Positions 51,453 through 59,686 of a DNA stretch of 64,000 nucleotides are shown in pieces. This DNA is from Aquisalimonas lutea (GTDB lineage: Bacteria > Pseudomonadota > Gammaproteobacteria > Nitrococcales > Aquisalimonadaceae), in the NCBI RefSeq assembly GCF_030409225.1, contig NZ_JAUFPK010000007.1, positions 175,169-239,168 of the forward strand, written 5' to 3'. Below the pieces are notes generated by a model. It was given only the letters and a program-made list of their open reading frames with translations. It ran no database searches and was not told the DNA's origin. Positions within the stretch are counted from its first letter, which is position 1. Each line of letters starts with the position of its first letter. The position numbers were made by a program, and so were the translations under genes.

Positions 51453-51958
51453 CCCCGGGCGGGCCGGGTGCGCTGCGGGCTGCGGCTGTCGCGCTGGCGC
51501 TGGTCCTGGTCCTCGCCCTCGCCGGTTGTGCGGTGGTGGAGCCGCCGTCCCGGGAGGATGACGGCGACGAGGCGCCGGCGGAGGCCCCCGAGCCGGACCG
51601 GGACGCCGACAGCGAGGCCGGCATGGCGGCTGTCCAGCGCCTGCTTGCCGACGCCCGCGCGGCCTCGGACAACGGCGACAACGACCGCGCCGGTGCGCTG
51701 CTGGAACGGGCGCTGCGCATCCGTCCGGACAGCGCCGTGCTCTGGCACAACCTGGCCATCGTGCGCTACCGGGAGGCAGCCTACGAGCAGGCGGCGGATC
51801 TCGCCGGGCGCTCCCTGAGCCACGCCGGCGACAACCGCGAGCTCAAGGCGCGCAACTGGCAGGTGATCGCCGCCAGCCGGCAGATGCTGGGCGACGAGGA
51901 CGGCGCCGCCCGGGCACGGGAGCGCGCCCGGGGTCTGCAGGAGGCCGGCGGTGACTGA
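51449..51958 (+). CDS. TPR-containing lipoprotein
   Basis: 169 residues from GTG 51449, overlapping the PBP stop. A signal sequence ends in a lipobox (LALAGC), so it is lipid-anchored. An acidic linker (EDDGDEAPAEAPEPDRDADS) is followed by two or three TPR repeats (NDRAGALLERALRIRPDSAV, LWHNLAIVRYREAAYEQAAD). Its place after PBP1b suggests an activator such as the LpoB type, although it is not an LpoB homologue that I recognise. Confidence 0.8.
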   Translation: MTPGGPGALRAAAVALALVLVLALAGCAVVEPPSREDDGDEAPAEAPEPDRDADSEAGMAAVQRLLADARAASDNGDNDRAGALLERALRIRPDSAVLWHNLAIVRYREAAYEQAADLAGRSLSHAGDNRELKARNWQVIAASRQMLGDEDGAARARERARGLQEAGGD

Positions 51959-53864
51959 GATCGATCACCACCTGGGGCCGGACGGCGCCCTGGCGGCCGC
52001 GCTGCCCGGCTTCCAGCCCCGGGAGGAGCAGAAGACCCTGGCCCACGGGGTGGCCGCCGCCATCGAGGACGGCGAGACCCTGATCGCCGAGGCCGGCACG
52101 GGCACCGGCAAGACCTTTGCCTATCTCCTGCCGGCGCTGCTGTCGGGGCGGCGGGTGATCGTCTCCACCGGCACCAAGACGCTGCAGGATCAGCTCTACG
52201 AGAAGGATCTGCCGCTGCTGCGCGATGCCCTGGACCTGCCGGTGCGCACGGCGCTGCTCAAGGGGCGGACGAACTACCTGTGCCTGTACCGCATGGAGCA
52301 GGCGGAAGCGGATGCCCGCTTCGATCGTCCCGGTACGGCGGAGCAGCTGCAGGCCATCCGCCAGTGGGCCGGGGTCACCCGCAGCGGGGATATCGCCGAG
52401 CTCGCCGACGTGCCCAACGACGCGCCGGTGTGGGCCCGCGCCACGTCCACCGCCGACAACTGTCTCGGCCAGGAATGCCCGCAATTCAACGACTGCTTTC
52501 TCATGGGCGCCCGCCGTCGCGCCCAGGAGGCGGATCTGCTGGTGGTGAACCATCACCTGCTCATGGCCGACATGGCGCTGAAGGAGGGCGGTTTCGGTGA
52601 GGTGCTGCCCACCGCCGATGCCTATATCCTGGACGAGGCGCACCAGCTGCCGGACGTCGCCTCCCAGTTCTTCGGCCTGTCCATCAGCAGCCGGCAGTTC
52701 CAGGATCTGCTGCGCGACACCCAGGCGGAGTACCTGCGCGAGGCGGGGGATCAGCCGGCGCTGCCGGACGGCCTGGAGCGCGTGCGCAAGGCGGTCATGG
52801 ACTTCCGCCTGGCGCTGGGCGAGCAGGGTCAGCGCGCGGCCTGGGCGCCCATGGCCGGCAACGAGCAGGTCACGGGGGCCCTGCAGGAGCTGCGCACGGC
52901 CACGGGGGAGCTGGCCGCGGTGCTGGAGACCCTGGCGGAGCGCGGCCGCGGCCTGGAGAACTGCCACCGCCGCGCGGTGGACATGGCGGGGCTGCTGGAG
53001 CGTTTCGCCGAAGGCGAATCCGACGAGTTCGTGCAGTGGTACGAGACCTACGCCCAGGCGTTCATCCTGCGCCTCACGCCCCTGGACGTGGGGCAGCAGT
53101 TCCAGGCGCGCATGCACAGGCACAAGGGGGCATGGATCTTTACCTCCGCCACCCTGTCGGTGAAAGGGCGCTTCGATCACTTCGCCCGGCGCCTGGGGCT
53201 CGACGACGAGGTGCGCACCCTGCGCGTGGACAGCCCGTTCGACTACCGCAACAATGCGCTTCTCTACGCCCCGGGGGGCATGCCGGAGCCGAACAGCCCG
53301 GCGTACGCCCGGGCGTTCCGCGACCGGGCGGAGGAGGTCATCCATGCCAGCGGCGGCCGCGCCTTCGTTCTGTTCACCAGCCATCGTGCCCTGCGGGAGG
53401 CGGCCGAGGCGTTCCGCGAGCACCTGCCGTACCCCGTGCTCGTCCAGGGGGATGCATCCCAGAACCAGCTGCTGGAGCGCTTCCGGCAGGAGGGCAACGC
53501 CGTGCTGCTGGGCACGGGCAGCTTCTGGGAGGGCGTCGACGTCAAGGGGGCGGCGCTGTCCGCGGTGCTCATCGACCGGCTGCCGTTCGCCGCGCCCACC
53601 GATCCGGTCACCGAGGCGCGCATCGATTTCCTGCGGCGCCACCAGGGCAATCCGTTCCGGGACTTCCAGCTGCCCCAGGCGGTCATCGCGCTGCGCCAGG
53701 GCGTGGGCCGGCTGATCCGGGACTCCACCGACTATGGCGTTCTCATGATCGGCGACCCCCGGCTGACCGGGCGCTCCTACGGCCGCCAGTTCCTCGACAG
53801 CCTGCCGCGCATGGGCCGCACCCGCGACATCAACGTCGTGCGGGCGTTCTTCGGCAACGATTAG
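51951..53864 (+). CDS. ATP-dependent DNA helicase, DinG/YoaA family
   Basis: 637 residues from GTG 51951, overlapping the lipoprotein by 8 bases. SF2 Fe-S helicase: Walker A GTGTGKT (49-55), DEAH (228-231), and four cysteines for a 4Fe-4S cluster (C111, C171, C176, C182). The later motif QGVGRLIRDSTDYGV is typical of XPD-like helicases. It unwinds 5'-3' and assists repair or R-loop removal. The cluster depends on the SUF system encoded in this window. Confidence 0.95.
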   Translation: MTEIDHHLGPDGALAAALPGFQPREEQKTLAHGVAAAIEDGETLIAEAGTGTGKTFAYLLPALLSGRRVIVSTGTKTLQDQLYEKDLPLLRDALDLPVRTALLKGRTNYLCLYRMEQAEADARFDRPGTAEQLQAIRQWAGVTRSGDIAELADVPNDAPVWARATSTADNCLGQECPQFNDCFLMGARRRAQEADLLVVNHHLLMADMALKEGGFGEVLPTADAYILDEAHQLPDVASQFFGLSISSRQFQDLLRDTQAEYLREAGDQPALPDGLERVRKAVMDFRLALGEQGQRAAWAPMAGNEQVTGALQELRTATGELAAVLETLAERGRGLENCHRRAVDMAGLLERFAEGESDEFVQWYETYAQAFILRLTPLDVGQQFQARMHRHKGAWIFTSATLSVKGRFDHFARRLGLDDEVRTLRVDSPFDYRNNALLYAPGGMPEPNSPAYARAFRDRAEEVIHASGGRAFVLFTSHRALREAAEAFREHLPYPVLVQGDASQNQLLERFRQEGNAVLLGTGSFWEGVDVKGAALSAVLIDRLPFAAPTDPVTEARIDFLRRHQGNPFRDFQLPQAVIALRQGVGRLIRDSTDYGVLMIGDPRLTGRSYGRQFLDSLPRMGRTRDINVVRAFFGND

Positions 53865-54038
53865 GTGCATATTCGGCGCGGAGGGACGGGCCCCCGGGGG
53901 TAGACAGGGCCCTCCCATATGGGACACTGAACGCGCGCCCCGGTTGATCGTTCAGTTCGGAGGGGCGCCGGCGGACCCGCACGACTCGCGTGCCGGAACG
54001 ACGAACACAACAACACCCACGGGTACGGGCCGCACGCA

Positions 54039-54887
54039 ATGTCAGTGTCAGTGTTTACAGCCGACCTGAACGCCCTGCGGGAGGACATCACGGAAGGCCG
54101 TGTGGCGCTGCCGGGGGTGCCCCGGATCCTGGCGCACGTGCGCGAGGAGCTGGCACGCCCGGAACCCGAGCCGCGCCGCCTGGCCGACTGCATCCGCCAG
54201 GACCCCGGGGTGTCCGCCTACGTCATCAAGATGGCGAACAGCGTCGCCGTGCGCGGCGACGTGGACACGGGCACCGTGTCCGGGGCGCTGCAGCGGCTGG
54301 GCCTGGACCTCACCGGCGTGCTGGTCACCAACTATTCGCTCATGCAGATGGTGCACCGGATCCGCGGTCCGTACCGCTCCAGCGTCCTGGAGCTCTACCG
54401 GCACAGCCGCGAGGTGGCGGTGCATTGCCACGCACTGGCGCGCTCCTGCGCGCGGCTGAACTCCGAGCGCGCGCTGCTGGCGGGGCTGCTCCACGATATC
54501 GGCAAGCTGGTCACGCTCCATTTCGCCAGCGGCAAGCCCGAGCTGCGCGAGGACTGGCGGCGCCTGGAGCAGCTGCTGGACGAGGGGCACCCGGACGTGG
54601 GTGCGGCATTGCTGCGGGTGTGGCGGTTTCCGGAGGCGGTGGTGGCCGCCGTGGAGGCCCACGAGAACTGGATCCGCGAGACCGACGACGGCGAGGTGGA
54701 CCTGGCGGATGTCGTCATCGCGGCCCAGCTCGACCTGCGCCGCGATAGCGATCATCCCATGGCGGAGCTCGCCGCGTGCCGGGTGCCCAGCCTGGAGCGC
54801 CTGGGATTGCCGCCGGACGTGGCGTTCGGCGACTGGCCGCCGTTCGCTCGCTGGCATGAACGCAGCCGTCAGCTGCTCGCTGTATAG
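54039..54887 (+). CDS. HDOD-domain signalling protein
   Basis: 282 residues. The HDOD fold covers residues ~15-220 (LPGVPRILAHVREELARPEP; CIRQDPGVSAYVIKMANSVA; LLAGLLHDIGKLVTLHF). HDOD proteins are non-enzymatic relatives of HD-GYP phosphodiesterases and act in c-di-GMP- and motility-linked regulation. The PilZ protein follows after 14 bases, strengthening a c-di-GMP role. The ribosome site is weak. Confidence 0.88.
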   Translation: MSVSVFTADLNALREDITEGRVALPGVPRILAHVREELARPEPEPRRLADCIRQDPGVSAYVIKMANSVAVRGDVDTGTVSGALQRLGLDLTGVLVTNYSLMQMVHRIRGPYRSSVLELYRHSREVAVHCHALARSCARLNSERALLAGLLHDIGKLVTLHFASGKPELREDWRRLEQLLDEGHPDVGAALLRVWRFPEAVVAAVEAHENWIRETDDGEVDLADVVIAAQLDLRRDSDHPMAELAACRVPSLERLGLPPDVAFGDWPPFARWHERSRQLLAV

Positions 54888-54901
54888 GGGGAAGGGGGAA
54901 T

Positions 54902-55594
54902 ATGGCAACGTCTTCGGGGGCCGGGCCCGAGCCGGTGGAGCAGGAGGACCGCGAGGCGGGCGCGAGCCGCTCGTCCCGCCGCCTGGATCTAAGGCCCGGG
55001 CACGAGATCCAGGTCCAGGCCCTGAACAGCCGGTCCCGGATCGTGGCCCGCTACGTCGGCCAGTGCGAGAACCGGTACCTGATCCTGCGCGGCGGTGCCC
55101 GTGCGGACGACCGGATCGAGCGCATGCGCTTCGTCCAGGACGAGATGGTCCTGGCGCGGTTCGTTCTCCACGGCATCGCCTTCGGCTTCCGGTCGCCGGT
55201 GCTGGCCGTGCACCGGGTTCCCGAGGCGCTGCTGTATCTCCAGTGGCCCGACGAGGTGGCCGAGCACGCCATCCGCTCGGCCATGCGGGTGCCTTGCTTT
55301 GCGGCGGCGCGGCTGGAAGTCGGCGACACCGTCCACCAGGCGGCCCTGACGGATGTCAGCGAGACCGGCTGCCGCGTGGATCTCATCCGCACCGACCCCG
55401 GCATTCTCGCCGAGGGGGCGCAGGTACGGGTGTGGGCGTATCTGCCGGGGCAGACCGGCGCCGCCGAGATCGACGCCACCGTGCGCCGCCACCAGCAGCC
55501 CGGCGGCGGGCGCCTGGTCCTGGGACTGGAGTTCATCCAGTCCCAGGAGGCACTGCTCGAGACCGTGCGGGCCTACCTGCCGGATGTGGACTAG
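54902..55594 (+). CDS. PilZ-domain c-di-GMP receptor, YcgR-like
   Basis: 230 residues. An N-terminal YcgR-like domain (DLRPGHEIQVQALNSRSRIV) precedes a PilZ domain at ~120-225. The binding signature RSAMR followed by DVSETG fits the RxxxR and (D/N)xSxxG c-di-GMP motifs. It is probably a brake or modulator of motility. The gene converges on the acyl-CoA synthetase, the two ends overlapping by 4 bases. Confidence 0.92.
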   Translation: MATSSGAGPEPVEQEDREAGASRSSRRLDLRPGHEIQVQALNSRSRIVARYVGQCENRYLILRGGARADDRIERMRFVQDEMVLARFVLHGIAFGFRSPVLAVHRVPEALLYLQWPDEVAEHAIRSAMRVPCFAAARLEVGDTVHQAALTDVSETGCRVDLIRTDPGILAEGAQVRVWAYLPGQTGAAEIDATVRRHQQPGGGRLVLGLEFIQSQEALLETVRAYLPDVD

Positions 55595-57234
55595 CGCACC
55601 ATGTCCGCGTCGGTCAGCCCGGCGGTCCGGTCCCGGAGCACGAACTTCTGGATCTTGCCCGTGGAGGTCTTCGGCAGCTCCTCGAAGACCACGTGCCGGG
55701 GGATCTTGAAGCCGGCCAGGTGCTCCCGGCAGAAGGCCAGCAGCTCTGCGGCGCCGGGCGGCTCGGCGTCCGGGCGCAGGGTGACGAACGCGCACGGGGT
55801 CTCGCCCCAGCGCTCGCTGGGCGCGGCCACCACCGCGCACTCCAGTACCGCGGGATGGCGGTAGAGGACATCCTCCACCTCGATGGTGGAGATGTTCTCG
55901 CCGCCGGAGATGATCACGTCCTTGGCCCGGTCGCGGATCTCCAGGTAGCCGTCCGGGTGCCACACGGCCAGGTCGCCGGTGTGGTACCAGCCGCCGCGGA
56001 AGGCCTCGTCGGTGGCGTCGGGGTTCTTCAGGTAGCCGCTCATGACCGAGTTGCCGCGCACCATGATCTCGCCCATGGTCGCGCCGTCCATGGGCACCGG
56101 CTCCAGGGTGTCGGTGTCCGCGACCATGCTCTCCTCGATGCTGAGGTAGCGCACGCCCTGGCGCGCCGTCCGCCGGGCCTTCTCCTCCGGCGACAGCGCG
56201 TCCCATTCCGCGCGCCAGGCGCAGTAGTGGGACGGCCCGTAGGTCTCGGTCAGGCCGTACAGGTGCACCACGTGGATGCCCATGGCCTCCATGGCCCCGA
56301 TGACCGCCGACGGCGGCGCCGCGCCCCCGGTGTACGCCGTGACCGGGTGCTCGAAGGTGGCCGTGCGCGCTTCCGGAGCGCTGGTGAGCATGTTCAGCAC
56401 CAGCGGCGCCCCGCAGAAGTGGCTCACCCGGTGGGCGCCGATGGCCGCGAAGATCGCCGCCGGCTCCACCCGCCGCAGGCACACGCTGGTGCCGGCCACC
56501 GCGGGGAGGGTCCAGGGGAAGCGCCAGCCGTTGCAGTGGAACATGGGCAGCGTCCACAGGTAGACCGGGTGGCGGCCCATGTCGCAGGCGATGATGTTGC
56601 TGAACGCCCCCTGGTGGGCGCCGCGGTGGTGGTAGAGGGCGCCCTTGGGGTTGCCGGTGGTGCCGGAGGTGTAGTTGAGGCTGATGCTGTCCCACTCGCT
56701 GGCGGGCCATTGCCAGCGGAACCCGGGGTCGCCCTCGGCGAGCAGGTCCTCGTACTCCAGTGCACCCAGGCGCTCGCCGCCCGGGCCTTCCGGGTCGGCC
56801 ACGTCGATGACCAGCGGGCGGCGCTCGCAGCGCTCCAGGGCCTCGCGGATGACCGGCGCGAACTCGGTATCGGTGATCAGCGCATCCGCCTCGCCGTGGT
56901 CGATAATGAAGGCGACGGTGCCGGCATCCAGGCGGATGTTGATGGTGTTGAGCAGCGCCCCGGCCATGGGGACGCCGAAGTGCGCCTCCAGCATGGCCGG
57001 GATGTTGGGCAGCATGACCGCGACGGTCTGGCCCGCGCCGATGCCGCGGCCGAGCAGGGCGGACGCGAGTCGCCGGCAGCGGGCGTCATACTCGGCGTAG
57101 CTGGTGGTCCGTGCCCCGTGGATGACAGCGGGATGGTCGGGGTAGACGCTGGCGGCCCAGTCCAGCAGCGACAGGGGCGTCAGCGGGACGTCGTTGGGCT
57201 GCGGCCGTGGGGGCGTTACCTCGGTACGGGCCAT
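55591..57234 (-). CDS. Acyl-CoA synthetase (AMP-forming, DmdB-like group)
   Basis: 547 residues from ATG 57234 with AGGAG upstream; a longer reading adds 21 unrelated residues. The ATP/AMP-binding motif is YTSGTTGNPKG, the A8 hinge is GWYHTGDLAVWHPDGYLEIR, then GGENIS, and the catalytic lysine near the end is in TSTGKIQKF. It activates a carboxylic acid to its CoA thioester. It resembles short/medium-chain and 3-methylmercaptopropionate ligases; the substrate cannot be fixed. Confidence 0.93.
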   Translation of the reverse strand: MARTEVTPPRPQPNDVPLTPLSLLDWAASVYPDHPAVIHGARTTSYAEYDARCRRLASALLGRGIGAGQTVAVMLPNIPAMLEAHFGVPMAGALLNTINIRLDAGTVAFIIDHGEADALITDTEFAPVIREALERCERRPLVIDVADPEGPGGERLGALEYEDLLAEGDPGFRWQWPASEWDSISLNYTSGTTGNPKGALYHHRGAHQGAFSNIIACDMGRHPVYLWTLPMFHCNGWRFPWTLPAVAGTSVCLRRVEPAAIFAAIGAHRVSHFCGAPLVLNMLTSAPEARTATFEHPVTAYTGGAAPPSAVIGAMEAMGIHVVHLYGLTETYGPSHYCAWRAEWDALSPEEKARRTARQGVRYLSIEESMVADTDTLEPVPMDGATMGEIMVRGNSVMSGYLKNPDATDEAFRGGWYHTGDLAVWHPDGYLEIRDRAKDVIISGGENISTIEVEDVLYRHPAVLECAVVAAPSERWGETPCAFVTLRPDAEPPGAAELLAFCREHLAGFKIPRHVVFEELPKTSTGKIQKFVLRDRTAGLTDADMVR

Positions 57235-57395
57235 GATCTCCTCCGGTGTCGTTCGTGGTGTCGTGCACGTAAGCGTATCACCTGTCGCAGATTGCATGAT
57301 CGGTGCCGTCCCGCGCTATTTACCCGGGTCGTGTGCCGTGGTTTTCTGGATGCATCCAGGCGGATGTGCCGTCCGCCCTCGCTTGAGGAGACGCC

Positions 57396-59015
57396 ATGGA
57401 GCTCCTGAACCGGCTCATGGCCCTGCAGCATCGGCACGGGGCCCTGACCGACGAAAGCCTGAACGCGCTGGCGCGGGAGTGGCGGCTGCCCCTCCATCGC
57501 CTGCAGGGGCTGCGCTCGTTCTATCCCGCCTTCCGCAGCGAGCCCGGTGCACCCCGCAAGCTGTCGGTGTGCCGCGACGTGGCCTGCCGCATGCGGGCCG
57601 GGCCCCGCTTTGCCGACGAGGTGGCGGAGGCCCTGCAGGGTGTCGGCGGCGTGGAGGTCGAGGCGGTCAGCTGCCTGGGGCTGTGCCACGCGGCGCCGGC
57701 GGCACTGGCCGGCGAGCTGCCCGTGTCCGGGGGCGCCGGCATGCTGCGCGACGGCATGGCCGGCGACCGGCCTCTGCCCCTGGTCGCCGAGCCGCCGGCG
57801 GAGACCTCCGCCGTGGACCCGTATGCCGGGGCGGACCAGCGCTTCGGAACCCTGGAGCGCGCGCTGTCGGAAGGCAGCCCGGAGGCGGTGATCGAGACCC
57901 TGGAGGCCTCGGGCCTCCGCGGCATGGGCGGCGCCGGGTTTCCCACCGGCCGCAAGTGGCGCTTTACCCGCGCGGCCGGGGGGACGCCGCGGACGGTGGT
58001 GTGCAACGCCGACGAGAGCGAGCCGGGGACGTTCAAGGACCGGCTGCTTCTCGAGCGCGTGCCGCACCTGATCATCGAGGCCATGGTGCTGGGCGGCTGG
58101 GTGATCGGCGCCTCCCGGGGCATCATCTACCTGCGCCACGAGTACGAGCCGGCGCGGCGGGCGCTGGAGGAGGCCGTGGAGCGCGCGCGGGAACGCGGTG
58201 TGCTCGGCGACAGCGTGCTCGGCAGCGGCTTCGCCTTCGACCTGGAGATCTTCGTCTCGCCCGGCGGCTACATCATGGGCGAGGAGACCGCCCTGCTGGA
58301 GGGCCTGGAGGACAAGCGCGGGGAGCCCCGCAACAAGCCGCCGTTCCCGACCCAGGTCGGCTACGACGGCGGCCCCACGCTCATGAACAACGTCGAGACC
58401 TTCGCCCTGATCCCCCGCATCCTCCAGGACGGCGTCGAGGGCTGGCAGGCCCGCGGCCGCGAGGGGTTCTCCGGGGTCAAGTTCCTGTCCGTCTCCGGGG
58501 ACGTGGCGGCGCCCGGCGTGTACTGCGTCCCCGCCGGCATGCCGATCACCGAGGTGATCGAGCGCGCCGGCGGCATGGCGGGCGGCCGTGCGCTCTACGC
58601 GTTCTCGCCGGGCGGCGCCTCGACGCCGTTCCTGCCGGCGGACCGGGCCGGTACACCGGTGGATTTCGACGCCCTGGCCCGGGCCGGCTCCGGGCTGGGC
58701 TCCGGGGCCCTGTTCGTGGTGGGGCAGGGGCGGGATCTGCTCGATCTGGCCATCCAGCAGGTGCGCTTCTTCAGCCGCGAGTCCTGCGGCAAGTGCGTGC
58801 CCTGCCGGACCGGCTCGGCCCAGGCGGTGCGCAAGCTCGAGGCGGCGCAGGAGGGGCGCCCGGAGGCGGGGCTCACCCGGTTGCTGGAGGAGCTCGACGA
58901 GACCCTTGCGCAGACGTCCATCTGCGGGCTCGGACAGGTCGCCCTGGCGCCGGTGATGAGCCTGCTGCGCCATTTCCCGGACGAGGCGGCACGACTGCGG
59001 GCGGAGGAAGCATGA
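57396..59015 (+). CDS. Formate dehydrogenase NADH-binding subunit, NuoE-NuoF fusion (HoxF-like)
   Basis: 539 residues. The N-terminal ~150 are a NuoE-like 2Fe-2S domain (VCRDVACRMRAGPRF, VSCLGLCHAAPA). The remainder is NuoF-like: NADH site GRGGAGFPT-type seen as GMGGAGFPTGRKWRF, FMN site NADESEPGTFKDRLLLE, and the 4Fe-4S site SCGKCVPCRTGSAQ. It transfers electrons between formate dehydrogenase and NAD. The fusion is the same as in HoxF and in some formate dehydrogenase beta subunits. It overlaps the next gene (ATGA). Confidence 0.93.
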   Translation: MELLNRLMALQHRHGALTDESLNALAREWRLPLHRLQGLRSFYPAFRSEPGAPRKLSVCRDVACRMRAGPRFADEVAEALQGVGGVEVEAVSCLGLCHAAPAALAGELPVSGGAGMLRDGMAGDRPLPLVAEPPAETSAVDPYAGADQRFGTLERALSEGSPEAVIETLEASGLRGMGGAGFPTGRKWRFTRAAGGTPRTVVCNADESEPGTFKDRLLLERVPHLIIEAMVLGGWVIGASRGIIYLRHEYEPARRALEEAVERARERGVLGDSVLGSGFAFDLEIFVSPGGYIMGEETALLEGLEDKRGEPRNKPPFPTQVGYDGGPTLMNNVETFALIPRILQDGVEGWQARGREGFSGVKFLSVSGDVAAPGVYCVPAGMPITEVIERAGGMAGGRALYAFSPGGASTPFLPADRAGTPVDFDALARAGSGLGSGALFVVGQGRDLLDLAIQQVRFFSRESCGKCVPCRTGSAQAVRKLEAAQEGRPEAGLTRLLEELDETLAQTSICGLGQVALAPVMSLLRHFPDEAARLRAEEA

Positions 59016-59686
59016 GCGACAGTGTCAGCGTGACCATCGACGGCCGGTCGGTGACGGTGCCGGCGGGCACCAGCCTGTGGGACGCCGCCCGGGAGCTGGG
59101 CATCGACATTCCCGTGCTGTGCCACAGCCCGCGCATGCGGCCCGTGGGGGTGTGCCGCATGTGCGTCGTGGACACCGGCGCGCGCAATCTCCAGGCCGCC
59201 TGCGTGCGGCCCTGCGAGGAGGGCATGGAGGTGCGCACCGATTCCGACCGGGTGGTGCGCAACCGCCGTATGCTGCTGGAGCTGCTCATGGCCGACTATC
59301 CCGACCCGAGTGCCCGGGAGGCCAGCACCGGCGACGACGAGCTGCTGGCCCTGGCGCGGGCGTACGGCGTCACCAGCAGCCGCTTCGAGGGCAGCCGCAC
59401 GCCGGAGGCGCCGCGCCGGGACGCCAGCTCGCCGGTGATCGCCGTGGATCACCAGGCGTGCATCCTGTGCGACCGCTGCATCCGCGGCTGCAACGAGCTG
59501 CAGCACAACCATGTCATGACCCGCAGCGGCAAGGGCGCCACCACGCGCATCGCCTTCGATCTGGACGTGCCCATGGGCGAGAGCACCTGCGTGTCCTGCG
59601 GCGAGTGCCAGGCCGTGTGTCCCACGGGGGCGCTGACCAACCGGGCGCTGGAAGGTCTGCATCTGGTGGAGGAAGAGACGCCATGA
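59012..59686 (+). CDS. Iron-sulfur electron-transfer subunit (HoxU/NuoG N-terminal-like)
   Basis: 224 residues. The N-terminal 2Fe-2S ferredoxin domain (CHSPRMRPVGVCRMC, then ACVRPC) is followed by two 4Fe-4S motifs (CILCDRCIRGCNE and CVSCGECQAVCPTGAL). In many NAD-linked formate dehydrogenases this portion is fused to the catalytic subunit; here it is separate, like HoxU. It overlaps both neighbours by 4 bases, so all three subunits should be made together. Confidence 0.93.
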   Translation: MSDSVSVTIDGRSVTVPAGTSLWDAARELGIDIPVLCHSPRMRPVGVCRMCVVDTGARNLQAACVRPCEEGMEVRTDSDRVVRNRRMLLELLMADYPDPSAREASTGDDELLALARAYGVTSSRFEGSRTPEAPRRDASSPVIAVDHQACILCDRCIRGCNELQHNHVMTRSGKGATTRIAFDLDVPMGESTCVSCGECQAVCPTGALTNRALEGLHLVEEETP